From a bacterium SCSIO 12741 (GTDB lineage: Bacteria; Bacteroidota; Bacteroidia; Flavobacteriales_G; Salibacteraceae), in NCBI GenBank assembly GCA_024398055.1, contig CP073749.1, positions 2,666,594-2,730,593 of the forward strand: 64,000 nucleotides of DNA. The letters are read 5' to 3'. The notes beneath the pieces were generated by a model, which was not told the DNA's origin, searched no databases, and was given only the letters and a program-made list of their open reading frames with translations. Position 1 is the first letter of the stretch. Every line of letters begins with the position of its first letter. The position numbers and the translations under genes are program-made. Positions 1 to 9,384 of the stretch are shown in pieces.

Positions 1-1824
1 GAAGGTAAAAGAACAACCCCTTCGATTGTCGCTTTTATTCAGGGCGGAGAGAGAAAAGTCGGAGATCCTGCCAAGAGACAAGCAATTACGAATCCGGAAA
101 AGACCATTTACTCGATCAAGAGATTTATGGGGCATACCTTCAATGAAGTTGCTAATGAAATTCAACGTGTTTCCTACAAAGTAGAAAACGCTGACAACCT
201 ACCTAAGGTAAAGATCGATGACCGTTTGTTCACTCCACAGGAGATTTCGGCCATGGTTCTTCAGAAAATGAAAAAAACAGCGGAAGACTACCTGGGACAA
301 GAAGTAACTGAAGCAGTAATTACTGTTCCTGCTTACTTTAATGACTCTCAGCGTCAAGCTACCAAAGAAGCTGGTGAAATCGCCGGACTTACTGTAAAGC
401 GTATTATCAATGAGCCTACCGCTGCCTCTCTGGCCTACGGAATGGACAAGAAAAACGAAGAAGTAAAAATCGTTGTTTTTGACTGTGGTGGTGGTACTCA
501 CGACGTTTCCGTTCTCGAATTGGGTGACGGTGTGTTTGAAGTGAAATCAACTGACGGTGATACTCACCTGGGTGGAGATGACTTCGATAAAGTGATCATT
601 GACTGGTTGGCAGAAGAATTTATTGCTGACGAAAACATCGATCTAAGAAAAGACCCAATGGCTCTTCAGCGTTTGAAAGAAGCTGCTGAGAAAGCCAAGA
701 TTGAGTTGTCAAGCACAACCAGTTCTGAAATTAACTTGCCTTACATCATGCCAGTTGATGGTGTACCTAAGCACTTGGTAAGAACATTGACTCGTGCCAA
801 ATTTGAACAATTGGCTGATAGCTTGATCAAAAGAACCATCGAGCCATGTGTATCTGCTTTGAAAAACGCAGACATGACTCCTTCAGATATTGACGAAGTA
901 ATTTTGGTTGGTGGATCTACACGTATCCCGGCCATTCAAGAAGCAGTAAAGAGCTACTTCGGCAAAGAGCCTGGTAAAGGCGTTAACCCAGATGAGGTTG
1001 TAGCCCTTGGTGCTGCCATCCAGGGTGGTGTATTGACCGGAGAAGTAAAAGACGTACTTCTTTTGGACGTAACTCCACTTTCCTTGGGTATTGAAACTTT
1101 GGGTGGTGTATTCACTCGTTTGATTGATGCGAATACTACTATCCCGACTAAAAAATCAGAAACTTTCTCTACCGCTGCTGACAATCAGCCGGAAGTAGAG
1201 ATTCACGTATTGCAAGGTGAGCGTCCAATGGCGAAGGACAACAGAACCGTTGGCCGATTCAAGTTGGATGGTATTCCACCAGCTCCACGTGGGGTTCCTC
1301 AAATTGAAGTAACCTTCGATATCGATGCAAACGGTATTTTGAATGTATCGGCTAAGGATAAAGCTTCTGGAAAAGAGCAGTCTATCCGTATCGAAGCTTC
1401 TACCGGACTTTCTGATAGCGAAATCGATAAAATGAAGAAAGAGGCTGAAGCGAATGCAGAAGAGGACAAAAAAGTTCGCGAAAATGCAGACAAGCTGAAT
1501 GCTGCTGATAACTTGGTTTTCCAAACAGAAAAGAATCTGAAAGAATTCGGAGATAAGATTTCTGCAGATAAGAAGCAGCCTATCGAAGATGCTTTGAAGG
1601 AGCTTAAAGAAGCTCACGGAGCAAAAGACTATGCACGTATTGACACGGCCATGGAAACGTTGAACACAGCTTTCCAAGCTGCATCTCAAGAGATGTATGC
1701 AGCTCAGCAAGAAGCTGGCGGTGCTCAGGAAGGCGCTCCACAAGGTGAACCTCAAGGTGCCGGAGCTAAGGCTTCTGGAGCCGATGACGAAGTGACCGAT
1801 GTGGACTTCGAAGAGGTGAAATAA
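1..1824 (+). CDS. dnaK: Molecular chaperone DnaK (Hsp70), 5' end cut by window edge
   Basis: Cytosolic ATP-dependent chaperone that works with DnaJ and GrpE. The reading frame is open from base 1, and its first residues ([12 protein letters not shown]) match DnaK at about residue 35, so roughly 30 N-terminal codons lie outside the window. The first in-frame ATG, at 127, is internal. The nucleotide-binding domain shows the phosphate motif [10 protein letters not shown], the [10 protein letters not shown] helix and the [10 protein letters not shown] adenosine motif. The substrate-binding domain begins after the linker [15 protein letters not shown]. The C-terminus is a Q/G/A-rich tail ending DVDFEEVK, typical of bacterial Hsp70. 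Codons are strongly biased to GGT, GCT and AAC, as expected for a highly expressed gene. A strong hairpin terminator follows at 1852. Family assignment is certain. Confidence 0.98.
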   Translation, partial: EGKRTTPSIVAFIQGGERKVGDPAKRQAITNPEKTIYSIKRFMGHTFNEVANEIQRVSYKVENADNLPKVKIDDRLFTPQEISAMVLQKMKKTAEDYLGQEVTEAVITVPAYFNDSQRQATKEAGEIAGLTVKRIINEPTAASLAYGMDKKNEEVKIVVFDCGGGTHDVSVLELGDGVFEVKSTDGDTHLGGDDFDKVIIDWLAEEFIADENIDLRKDPMALQRLKEAAEKAKIELSSTTSSEINLPYIMPVDGVPKHLVRTLTRAKFEQLADSLIKRTIEPCVSALKNADMTPSDIDEVILVGGSTRIPAIQEAVKSYFGKEPGKGVNPDEVVALGAAIQGGVLTGEVKDVLLLDVTPLSLGIETLGGVFTRLIDANTTIPTKKSETFSTAADNQPEVEIHVLQGERPMAKDNRTVGRFKLDGIPPAPRGVPQIEVTFDIDANGILNVSAKDKASGKEQSIRIEASTGLSDSEIDKMKKEAEANAEEDKKVRENADKLNAADNLVFQTEKNLKEFGDKISADKKQPIEDALKELKEAHGAKDYARIDTAMETLNTAFQAASQEMYAAQQEAGGAQEGAPQGEPQGAGAKASGADDEVTDVDFEEVK

Positions 1825-1851
1825 TTTCACCCATTACATATAGTTGAATGG

Positions 1852-1888
1852 CAACGCCGGAGAGCTTTCTTTCCGGCGTTGTTATTTT
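1852..1888 (+). terminator. Rho-independent terminator of dnaK
   Basis: A perfect 10-bp stem (1852-1861 with 1872-1881, CAACGCCGGA / TCCGGCGTTG) with a loop of about 10 nt is followed by TTATTTT. It lies 27 nt after the dnaK stop. Its position also argues against a start codon at 1844 for the next gene, because that start would place the hairpin inside the coding region. Confidence 0.85.
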
Positions 1889-1903
1889 AATAGACTATGG
1901 TAT

Positions 1904-1911
1904 TACTTTTG
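1904..1911 (+). promoter_or_regulatory. Bacteroidota -7 promoter element for the DUF4421 gene
   Basis: TACTTTTG matches the Bacteroidota -7 consensus TAnnTTTG exactly and is followed by C, as is common in this phylum. It lies between the dnaK terminator and the proposed TTG start at 1928, 16 nt away. A TTG at 1879-1881 could serve as the -33 element. This is a sequence match only. Confidence 0.55.
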
Positions 1912-1927
1912 CCGTTCTTCTAAAGGT

Positions 1928-2941
1928 TTGAAAAACTGGATATTCATATTGTTGCTGCTCGTAGCATTTAACCTTCACGGTAAGAAGAGGGACAGCACTT
2001 TGCAGAAAATGCAGTTTGATACCTCCTACATTACCGACCTTACCCAAAAACTTACACTTAAGACTTATCTGGTAGATAAATCGAACACGTTTACGGTCAG
2101 TCATAACGACAATGACGGTAACGGCTTTCAAACAGAATACAAGCCCAACGATGGCTCCAGTATTGGATTTGGCTTTAACTACAAATGGCTCGGATTTTCC
2201 ATGGCTTTTATTCCTTTAGGAAGAAGGGATTTTAGTACCCACGGTAGAACCCAACGTCTGGACCTCCAAGGAAATATCTATACCCGCAAATTTGGGTTTG
2301 ACTTACGTTTTCAATACTACAAGGGATTCTACATTGACAATCCCCAGAACTTAGATGAGAACTGGGTATCCGACTCTGGAGTGCCCACTCGATTCGATAT
2401 TCGGACAGCCAATTTGGGTGCGAACATGTTTTACGTGTTCAACCATCAAAAATTCTCCTTTCGGAATTCCTTCGTAAACAACGAATGGCAAACCAAAAGT
2501 TCGGGATCATTTTATGCTGGTACTGCCTTTTCTTTTTATTCCATTGCCGGAGATTCTGCTATTGCACCAACAGAGCTCGTCGATAGTCTGGTCCCAGAGG
2601 ATTTCTTTATGCGGGCCAACATTCTTACCCTCGGTGGTTTTGGGGGATATGCCTACAATTTCATTATTCAGCGGAAGTTTTTTGTGTCCCTGGCTATGGC
2701 TCCGGGATTGTCGACATTAAGACTGAGGGAAATTGATGCTGAAGGAGAAGAATTTGCGAATTCCACCAAGCTCGCATTTCGGTTTAATACCCGAATCGGG
2801 ATGGGTTATAATTCGGAGCGCTTTTTCTCTGGAATATCCTACTTCAACGACTTCCTATCCTTTAACTACAACCAAAACGAGAGTAGTTTTTCTTTCGCCT
2901 CCGGAGCATTCCGCTTGTATGTGGGGTACAGATTTCTTTAA
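1928..2941 (+). CDS. DUF4421-family outer-membrane-like protein
   Basis: A 337-residue protein beginning MKNWIFILLLLVAFNLHG, a Sec signal peptide, so it is probably exported and beta-barrel-like. The body has alternating aromatic strands (GFGFNYKWLGFSMAF, IYTRKFGFDLRFQYY, YKGFYIDNP) and ends in an aromatic strand LYVGYRFL, as in outer-membrane barrels. These features fit the DUF4421 family found in Bacteroidota; no function is known for that family. I chose TTG 1928 because it places the signal peptide at the N-terminus and follows a promoter element. The upstream TTG at 1844 would read through the dnaK terminator. It stands alone; the next gene is convergent and ends 4 bp away. Confidence 0.72.
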   Translation: MKNWIFILLLLVAFNLHGKKRDSTLQKMQFDTSYITDLTQKLTLKTYLVDKSNTFTVSHNDNDGNGFQTEYKPNDGSSIGFGFNYKWLGFSMAFIPLGRRDFSTHGRTQRLDLQGNIYTRKFGFDLRFQYYKGFYIDNPQNLDENWVSDSGVPTRFDIRTANLGANMFYVFNHQKFSFRNSFVNNEWQTKSSGSFYAGTAFSFYSIAGDSAIAPTELVDSLVPEDFFMRANILTLGGFGGYAYNFIIQRKFFVSLAMAPGLSTLRLREIDAEGEEFANSTKLAFRFNTRIGMGYNSERFFSGISYFNDFLSFNYNQNESSFSFASGAFRLYVGYRFL

Positions 2942-2945
2942 AATC

Positions 2946-4178
2946 TTATTCGTAGCGCAGCGATTCGATGGGGTCCAGACGTGAGGCTTTTCGTGCGGGG
3001 TAATATCCTGAGGCTACTCCTACCAGTAAACAGACTAAAACTCCCAGTGCCATCCAAAGCCAGGGGATGATAAAGGGCTCACCGGTAAACAAGGCTACAA
3101 TGTTTCCAATTAGAATGCCGAGAACGATGCCAAACAATCCACCCAATTGACTGATGATAGTGGCCTCCAGTAAAAACTGCATACGAATAATTCCAGAGGC
3201 GGCGCCCAGCGCTTTTCTGACTCCAATTTCCCGGGTTCTTTCCGTAACAGAAACCAACATAATGTTCATCAGGCCAATCGCCGCTCCGAGTAAAGTAATA
3301 AGGGCAATGAACCAGGAGACCACACTTACAAATTCGAGGTTGCTAATCAATTTGGTGGCGAGGTTGTCACTACGTCGCACCTCGAAATCATCTTCTTTAC
3401 CCAAGGGTAATTTACGGATGCGTCGAAAGGTTCCTCGGGCTTCCTCGATGGCCAGGTCGAGGTATTGCGGGCCAAAGACCAATACATTGACCGTAAATTG
3501 TTCTACCGTCATTCGAAATTGCTGACGCGCCACGTCCAGTGGTATGAGTATAGTACGGTCGCCACCAAAACCCGAGCTTGAGCCTTTTTCCTTGAGAACA
3601 GCAATCACTTTATAGCGAATGCCTTCCAAATTAATGTATTGATTCAAAGGGTCTTCCACATCAAAAAGCCGTTCAGCCACTTCCTTTCCAATCAGGGCGA
3701 CCCGGAGGTTATTTTGGATGTCGTTTTCGTTGAAATTTCGTCCCCGATCAATCCGGTAGCCTGAGGTAGATAAATAGTTTTCATCACAACCAAAAACAGC
3801 CACATTAGGATTGGTCTTTTTGCTGCGATACTTTACCGTAGAATTGATACTCGATCGGGTAGAAACCGATATTTGGGACGGGAAATGGAAATCTTCCTTG
3901 AAGGCCTGTACTTCATCATATTTGAGTGGACCGTATTTACGTTCCTTGTTGTGTTGCCTGACCCGGCTTCTCAACTGACCAATCATAAACGTATTGGCTC
4001 CCATGCTCGTAAATTCTGTACTGATGGAAGCCTTGATGGAATCGATGGCCGTTAGTATGCCAACCATTGCCGTAATTCCAATCGTGATGATTCCAGCCGT
4101 AATAATGGTCCTTACCCATTGGCTTCGGATGGCCACCCAGGCAATGCCAATATTTTCTCGAAGGATTTCTTTTTTCAC
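2946..4178 (-). CDS. MacB/FtsX-type ABC transporter permease
   Basis: A 410-residue inner-membrane permease. TM1 lies at about residues 18-42 (TIITAGIITIGITAMVGIL), followed by a MacB-type periplasmic core domain (about 45-260) and a C-terminal FtsX domain with three TM helices (about 285-405). The conserved signature TERTREIGVRKALGA follows TM2, and the protein ends YYPARKASRLDPIESLRYE, a hallmark of MacB/LolC-like permeases. Family members work with an ATPase to move lipoproteins, peptides or toxic compounds out of the membrane. No ATPase gene is adjacent, so the partner must be encoded elsewhere and the substrate is unknown. The ATG at 4178 gives the expected short cytoplasmic N-terminus. 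Confidence 0.93.
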   Translation of the reverse strand: MKKEILRENIGIAWVAIRSQWVRTIITAGIITIGITAMVGILTAIDSIKASISTEFTSMGANTFMIGQLRSRVRQHNKERKYGPLKYDEVQAFKEDFHFPSQISVSTRSSINSTVKYRSKKTNPNVAVFGCDENYLSTSGYRIDRGRNFNENDIQNNLRVALIGKEVAERLFDVEDPLNQYINLEGIRYKVIAVLKEKGSSSGFGGDRTILIPLDVARQQFRMTVEQFTVNVLVFGPQYLDLAIEEARGTFRRIRKLPLGKEDDFEVRRSDNLATKLISNLEFVSVVSWFIALITLLGAAIGLMNIMLVSVTERTREIGVRKALGAASGIIRMQFLLEATIISQLGGLFGIVLGILIGNIVALFTGEPFIIPWLWMALGVLVCLLVGVASGYYPARKASRLDPIESLRYE

Positions 4179-4294
4179 TTTAAGATTTGCTAATAATTGC
4201 CTGTTGCACTTGGGCTTTTGGATAAAAAGAGCGTTGAATTTATTAAATTCGCTACCCCCTTAATTGCAAATAGAACATTTAGATTTTCAAAAAT

Positions 4295-6562
4295 ATGGTA
4301 TTCGATCTTGAAATGATCCGAAAGCTGTATGAGCGGTACCCTGAGCGAATCGCGGCAGCACGTAATCAAGTTAACAAACCCCTGACTCTATCCGAAAAAA
4401 TTCTCTATACCCACCTCTGGGATGGTAATGCTACCTCCAGTTATGAACGGGGAAAGGATTATGTGGATTTTGCTCCCGATCGGGTGGCTATGCAGGATGC
4501 AACGGCACAAATGGCCTTGCTTCAGTTCATGCAGGCTGGAAAGAAAAAAGTCGCTGTGCCTTCAACGGTGCATGCCGACCACCTAATCCAGGCTCGTTTA
4601 GGAGCTTCTAAAGACTTGCAAGAGTCGATTAACAAGAACAACGAGGTTTTCAATTTTCTACAATCGGTGTCAAACAAGTATGGAATTGGATTCTGGAAGC
4701 CAGGTGCGGGTATTATTCACCAGGTGGTTTTAGAAAACTATGCTTTCCCAGGTGGAATGATGATCGGTACTGACTCCCATACCGTAAATGCCGGTGGATT
4801 GGGGATGGTAGCCATCGGAGTTGGTGGTGCTGACGCTGTTGACGTCATGGCCGATATGCCTTGGGAATTGAAATTCCCTAAATTAATTGGTGTAAAGTTG
4901 ACCGGTAAAATGAACGGATGGACTGCGCCAAAGGACGTAATCTTGAAGGTAGCCGGAATCCTTACTGTTAAAGGTGGAACCGGTTGTATCGTAGAATATT
5001 TTGGGGAGGGTGCTGAATCCATTTCCTGTACCGGTAAAGGAACCATTTGTAACATGGGAGCTGAAATCGGTGCAACCACTTCGACCTTTGGATATGATGA
5101 GAGCATGGAGCGTTATCTACGTGCTACTGGTCGTGCTGAAGTAGCTGATTTGGCTAACGGGGTCAAAGAACACTTAACTGCCGACCCAGAGGTTTATGCG
5201 GATCCCGAAAAATACTTTGATCAGGTTATTGAAATTAACCTGGACGAACTCTCTCCGCATTTGAATGGACCCTTTACTCCAGATTTGGCAACTCCTGTTG
5301 CTGAGATGAAAGACAAGGCAACTAACGAAGGTTGGCCTTTGAAAGTGGAGTGGGGCTTGATTGGTTCTTGTACCAACTCTTCGTATGAAGATTTGTCGAG
5401 AGCTGCTTCCATCGCTAAACAGGCGGTTGAAAAAGGATTGGCTACAAAAGCCGAATTCGGAATTAATCCGGGATCTGAGCAGGTACGCTTCACGGCTGAA
5501 AGAGATGGACTGCTAAAGACTTTTGAAGATCTTCAGGCCACGATTTTTACCAATGCTTGTGGACCATGTATCGGTCAGTGGGCTCGTACAGGAGCTGAGA
5601 AAGGTGAAAAAAATACCATTATCCATTCGTTTAACCGGAATTTCTCCAAACGTGCGGATGGTAACCCCAATACACATGCATTTGTAGCCTCGCCTGAAAT
5701 GGTAGCTGCGATTGCTATTGCCGGAGATTTGACCTTTAACCCAATTACCGATACCTTGGTGAATGACAAGGGTGAAGAAGTGAAATTGGATCCACCGGTA
5801 GGAGATGAACTTCCGCAAAAAGGATTTGATGTAGAAGATCCGGGATACCAAGCTCCGGCTGAAGACGGATCGAATGTAGAAGTGGTGGTAAAGCCAGATT
5901 CTCAAAGGTTGCAATTGTTGACTCCTTTCCAACCTTGGGACGGAGAGAATATTTCGGGTGCCAAACTTTTGATCAAAGCTTATGGAAAATGTACCACAGA
6001 CCACATCTCGATGGCAGGTCCATGGTTGCGTTTTCGTGGTCACCTTGATAATATTTCTGATAACTGTTTGATTGGTGCGGTAAACGCTTTTGGTGGAGCA
6101 ACTAACGAAGTCGTGAATCAATTGACCGGTGATAAAGGTGAGGTGCCTGCTGTAGCTCGGGCTTACAAAGCCGCAGGAGTTCCAACCGTGGTAGTGGGAG
6201 ACCATAACTACGGAGAAGGTTCTTCACGTGAGCACGCCGCGATGGAACCTCGTCACTTGGGAGTGAGAGCTGTAATCGTTAAGTCCTTTGCCCGTATTCA
6301 TGAAACGAACTTGAAGAAACAAGGGATGCTCGGATTGACCTTTGCCAATGAAGCGGATTACGATAAAGTATTGGAAGACGATACTTTCAACTTCTTGGAT
6401 TTGAATGAATTTGCTCCAGGAAAACCGTTGACTATTGAGGTGGCTCACAAAGATGGTAGTTCAGATACCATTACCGTGAATCATACTTACAACGCTCAGC
6501 AAATTGAGTGGTTCCGTGCTGGATCAGCATTGAACTTGATCAAGGCGCAGCAAGCGAGCTAA
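4295..6562 (+). CDS. acnA: Aconitate hydratase (mitochondrial-type aconitase)
   Basis: Converts citrate to isocitrate through cis-aconitate in the TCA cycle, using a [4Fe-4S] cluster. At 755 residues it has the length of mitochondrial-type aconitases rather than the ~890-residue AcnA or the AcnB type. The cluster cysteines are visible at residues 359 ([10 protein letters not shown]), 422 and 425 ([10 protein letters not shown]). Other family motifs are [26 protein letters not shown] and, in the swivelling C-terminal domain, [15 protein letters not shown]. It is divergent from the permease gene. A degenerate -7 box (TAAATTCG, 4244-4251) lies 43 nt upstream. The codon bias suggests high expression. 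The symbol follows common usage; acn would also be acceptable. Confidence 0.96.
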   Translation: MVFDLEMIRKLYERYPERIAAARNQVNKPLTLSEKILYTHLWDGNATSSYERGKDYVDFAPDRVAMQDATAQMALLQFMQAGKKKVAVPSTVHADHLIQARLGASKDLQESINKNNEVFNFLQSVSNKYGIGFWKPGAGIIHQVVLENYAFPGGMMIGTDSHTVNAGGLGMVAIGVGGADAVDVMADMPWELKFPKLIGVKLTGKMNGWTAPKDVILKVAGILTVKGGTGCIVEYFGEGAESISCTGKGTICNMGAEIGATTSTFGYDESMERYLRATGRAEVADLANGVKEHLTADPEVYADPEKYFDQVIEINLDELSPHLNGPFTPDLATPVAEMKDKATNEGWPLKVEWGLIGSCTNSSYEDLSRAASIAKQAVEKGLATKAEFGINPGSEQVRFTAERDGLLKTFEDLQATIFTNACGPCIGQWARTGAEKGEKNTIIHSFNRNFSKRADGNPNTHAFVASPEMVAAIAIAGDLTFNPITDTLVNDKGEEVKLDPPVGDELPQKGFDVEDPGYQAPAEDGSNVEVVVKPDSQRLQLLTPFQPWDGENISGAKLLIKAYGKCTTDHISMAGPWLRFRGHLDNISDNCLIGAVNAFGGATNEVVNQLTGDKGEVPAVARAYKAAGVPTVVVGDHNYGEGSSREHAAMEPRHLGVRAVIVKSFARIHETNLKKQGMLGLTFANEADYDKVLEDDTFNFLDLNEFAPGKPLTIEVAHKDGSSDTITVNHTYNAQQIEWFRAGSALNLIKAQQAS

Positions 6563-6569
6563 AGCAATA

Positions 6570-6714
6570 TTCAATTTTCAGGCAGAACTTTAAAATTGAC
6601 TCTATTGGATTTGCAATCCGAAAGTTATAGTCGCGGATTTCAAATCCGCAGCTCGCCCATCCGGATTGCAAATCCGAATGAGTTGTAAATTGAAAATTGA
6701 ACCTGAAAATTGAA
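6570..6714. repeat. Composite palindromic intergenic element (nested inverted repeats)
   Basis: The gap between the aconitase and SRAP genes is almost filled by inverted repeats. An outer 13-bp perfect pair (6570-6582 TTCAATTTTCAGG with 6702-6714) encloses three related short palindromes: 6607-6619 (GGATT-TGC-AATCC), 6633-6649 (GCGGATTT-C-AAATCCGC, an 8-bp stem) and 6662-6676 (CGGATT-GCA-AATCCG). All three share the core CGGATT(n)AATCCG. This looks like a REP-type or small non-autonomous element; no transposase lies nearby. It could also act as a transcript-end hairpin for aconitase. Confidence 0.7.
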
Positions 6715-6722
6715 AATTCAAA

Positions 6723-7451
6723 ATGTGTTTTCACTACGCATTAAGTAAGAAAGTAAAAGAAGTAGCTGAGCGCTACAAAGTGATATTGGAACAGGATCTC
6801 CCCGCTGGGGATGATCCTGTTTTTCATGTTGCTGGTTTCGATTTTCCAGTGATGCCGGTAGTGACCAATGAGCAACCCGACCGACTTCAGTTTTTTCAAT
6901 GGGGTTTAATACCCTCCTGGACAAAATCCGTTGATGATGCCAAACTGATTCGAACCCGAACCTTGAATGCGCGAAGCGAAACGGCTTGGGAAAAACCATC
7001 CTTTCGATCAGCGATCAAATCCAAGCGTTGTTTGGTGCCCGCTACCGGATTTTATGAGTGGATGGAGTTTCAAAAAAAGAAGTACCCCCATTACATTCAT
7101 TTAAAGGATCAAAGCATTTTTTCTTTTGCTGGAATTTGGGAAGAATGGGCCGATCAGGAGAGTGGCGAAATTCACTCGACCTACAGTATCCTTACTACCG
7201 AGGCAAATCCCTTTATGGCCCGGATTCATAACACCAAGAAACGCATGCCCGTCATGCTTTCTCCTGATCAGGAAAGACAATGGATAGGGGATTCACCACC
7301 CAGCCTATTGAAAGAACTTACCATCGGTTTGCCCGAGGATACTTTGGATGCCCATACCATCTCCAAAAGAATTACCAGCCGCACGGAGAACAGCAACGTT
7401 TCCGAAGTGCAACAGCCCTTCTCTTATCCCGAGTTGCAGTTGTTGTTTTGA
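6723..7451 (+). CDS. yedK: SRAP-family protein (YedK/HMCES), abasic-site DNA-protein crosslinker
   Basis: SOS-response-associated peptidase fold. Family members shield abasic sites in single-stranded DNA by linking the site to Cys2 through a thiazolidine. The protein has 242 residues and starts MCFHYAL, so Cys2 is present after methionine removal. Other active-site motifs are RTLNARSETAW (Asn), ATGFYEWMEF (Glu) and RIHNTKKRMPVML (His). WGLIPSW is the conserved core near residue 60. It sits alone after a palindromic repeat element, and its stop is 20 nt before the lipoprotein start, so the two may be cotranscribed. No LexA-type box was recognised upstream. Confidence 0.93.
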   Translation: MCFHYALSKKVKEVAERYKVILEQDLPAGDDPVFHVAGFDFPVMPVVTNEQPDRLQFFQWGLIPSWTKSVDDAKLIRTRTLNARSETAWEKPSFRSAIKSKRCLVPATGFYEWMEFQKKKYPHYIHLKDQSIFSFAGIWEEWADQESGEIHSTYSILTTEANPFMARIHNTKKRMPVMLSPDQERQWIGDSPPSLLKELTIGLPEDTLDAHTISKRITSRTENSNVSEVQQPFSYPELQLLF

Positions 7452-7470
7452 ATTGTATCTTTTTCAAACC

Positions 7471-8490
7471 ATGAAAACCACCATTTTAGTACCGATCATT
7501 TTTCTGATCCTCCTGGTTAGTTGTACTCCAGAACCCAATCCTGTGATAGGATATTGGGCTCCGATGGAACCTGAAGCCGATCGAACTCAGATGTCCTACA
7601 ACCGGCTCTTGGTCATTCGTTCCGATAGTTTTATTCATTGGGACTTTAGAGATTGGAATGACTCTACAGAAGAATGGGCTGTGAGATTTCCGGTGCACTG
7701 TTCCTTATCCGACACACAAGCAGTCCTTTTTGGACGGGAGGATACTTCCCTTACGTATAAAATTTCGTGGTTAGGCAAGGATACACTTCAATTGGTAACC
7801 AATACCGAATATCCCGATACTCAGAAACTTCTTCGCATCGAAAGACCGCTACACTCAATTGATACGTCTGATTTAATGGGCAAATGTTTCAGGGTCGAGG
7901 GAGTCAAAGGATTTGTTGATACCCTTGAATTTATTTCCAATAGATTGGCATTTCAACCTACTAAACAAAGAGGGATGGGTTCATTATTATGGTGGGAATT
8001 GGTGGATCGGGATGGACTACCAACTTTTAGAGCTGGAAATTATACAAACCCTTTTTTAGTCTCCTCTTGGACTGAGGATGGTAGGATAAAGCAGGAGTTA
8101 AGAGGATTCCATCATAAGGTTTACTTTTTGGAAGAATTAGATTTAGCAGCAATGCCCGAGTCACTTCATGGAAATTGGGAGGAAGTTGATTTTACCGGAG
8201 TTAGAATACCGCCACCTAATGAGGAGGATTCTACAGATATTCGGTCTGCTCTCGAAATTTCCAAGGACTCAATTCGAATTCGGAAGTTTGGTCATTTCCA
8301 TTCGCGTAAATGGATTTACAGCCAGACAGGACGATTCATTTATTTCCCAGATCGTATGGGTAAAAGCGACGAGGTTTGGGAAGTTGTGGCACAAGATCCA
8401 AACCAAATACTGATCATTAACAACCTTTATGGTACTGCTGGCCTGCTCAGACCAGATACCATTACCTATCGTCTATTAAAAGGAAGTTAA
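7471..8490 (+). CDS. Lipoprotein of unknown function with three lipocalin-like G-x-W modules
   Basis: A 339-residue protein starting MKTTILVPIIFLILLVSC, a type II signal peptide with lipobox LVSC, so it should be lipid-anchored, probably at the outer membrane. ATG 7471 was chosen because the upstream in-frame ATG at 7348 lies inside the preceding gene and buries the signal peptide. The mature part seems to contain three modules, beginning near VIGYWAP, LMGKCFRVEG and LHGNWEEVDF. Each is followed by beta-strand-rich sequence with DSxxxxxF-like strands, which resembles lipocalin-like domains common in Bacteroidota. That reading is an inference. I do not recognise a specific family or function. 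Confidence 0.8.
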   Translation: MKTTILVPIIFLILLVSCTPEPNPVIGYWAPMEPEADRTQMSYNRLLVIRSDSFIHWDFRDWNDSTEEWAVRFPVHCSLSDTQAVLFGREDTSLTYKISWLGKDTLQLVTNTEYPDTQKLLRIERPLHSIDTSDLMGKCFRVEGVKGFVDTLEFISNRLAFQPTKQRGMGSLLWWELVDRDGLPTFRAGNYTNPFLVSSWTEDGRIKQELRGFHHKVYFLEELDLAAMPESLHGNWEEVDFTGVRIPPPNEEDSTDIRSALEISKDSIRIRKFGHFHSRKWIYSQTGRFIYFPDRMGKSDEVWEVVAQDPNQILIINNLYGTAGLLRPDTITYRLLKGS

Positions 8491-8674
8491 GGGGTGAAGC
8501 TTCAACAAGTAGATCGAAACATCAGAATCGCATCTTGCTTCGAATCAAAATAGTCGATGTCCATTACAACATAGTTAAGGCTCAGAACTTTGTTTTTTTC
8601 TTCCTGCTGAAATCCGATAGGTTTAGTCTCAGATCTATAACTAATTCATTTTTCAACTCTTAAATTTTACTTCT

Positions 8675-9316
8675 ATGAGTGATATTAAATACCGTACGAA
8701 TTCGGATATGAGATTTACCTATGCCTCAACCGTGGTTGAATTCGATATTAATAGTCTTATTGATAATTCCAATTACGAGATTGATAGCCAGGGAAAGACC
8801 TTTGATTCGGCTGTGGACAAATTGGTCATTGATGATATTGACAAGACAGTAGATCAAATTGGATTTACGGTCAGGTCAACCTCTGATACGTCATCTCAGG
8901 GTGTGGTTAAATGGTTTAAGGAGGAAACCGGGTATAAAAAGGCCATCTCTCAAGGTGGCGGGGAATGGCCCAAGGAAATGCGATTTGCCCTCAAACCAAC
9001 CGTATACATAGTGGCCATGGACAAGGATACGAAGTATCGGTTTGAATGGGAAGGCCTTACCTTGGGTATGGTCCAAATAGATAAAAAAAGAAAATGGTGG
9101 CTGGCCAGTAAATATGCTTTAACCCTTGCTGATTTGAGAATCCGAGATATCGTAATTCTGGAAGATATGTACCAGGAAATTGTACTTAAAGGGACGGGTG
9201 ATATTATTGATAAACGGGCTCATTTATTTATCACACTCGAAGGGAAGAAGACCTTTCAGGTTAAGTGTGTGATCAATGATATACCGCTTTCTCAGGATTG
9301 GTATAGCAAAATTTAA
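8675..9316 (+). CDS. Hypothetical protein, no recognised family
   Basis: A 213-residue soluble protein without signal peptide or membrane segment. It begins MSDIKYRTNSDMRF and is rich in charged and beta-forming residues. Clusters such as KYRFEWEGLTLGMVQI and AHLFITLEGKKTFQVK suggest a beta-sandwich-like fold. The 184-nt upstream gap contains only a degenerate -7 box (TAGGTTTA near 8618), and no ribosome-binding site is visible. The downstream gene is convergent with a hairpin between. The protein has normal composition and a clean ATG start, so it is probably real, but no function can be proposed. Confidence 0.7.
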   Translation: MSDIKYRTNSDMRFTYASTVVEFDINSLIDNSNYEIDSQGKTFDSAVDKLVIDDIDKTVDQIGFTVRSTSDTSSQGVVKWFKEETGYKKAISQGGGEWPKEMRFALKPTVYIVAMDKDTKYRFEWEGLTLGMVQIDKKRKWWLASKYALTLADLRIRDIVILEDMYQEIVLKGTGDIIDKRAHLFITLEGKKTFQVKCVINDIPLSQDWYSKI

Positions 9317-9336
9317 GGTTGCCTTTTTCATTTCCA

Positions 9337-9368
9337 ACTGTTCCCTATCCATTTGAATAGGGAACGGT
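9337..9368. terminator. Hairpin between convergent genes, likely bidirectional terminator
   Basis: A 12-bp stem with one G-T pair (9337-9348 with 9357-9368; core GTTCCCTAT / ATAGGGAAC) and an 8-nt loop lies in the 68-nt gap between the convergent hypothetical gene and fahA. The plus-strand T run (ttttttac) comes about 12 nt after the stem, so the match to a classic terminator is imperfect. Confidence 0.55.
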
Positions 9369-9384
9369 CGGAAAATTATGTTTT

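Noticed and set aside
481-520. DnaK phosphate motif DCGGGTHD (instead of DLGGGTFD) as an unusual variant
   Set aside because: Variation at these two positions, including His before the second Asp, is familiar in Bacteroidota DnaK proteins.
1844-1927. Upstream TTG 1844 as start of the DUF4421 gene
   Set aside because: It would translate through the dnaK terminator and promoter box and place the signal peptide 28 residues from the N-terminus.
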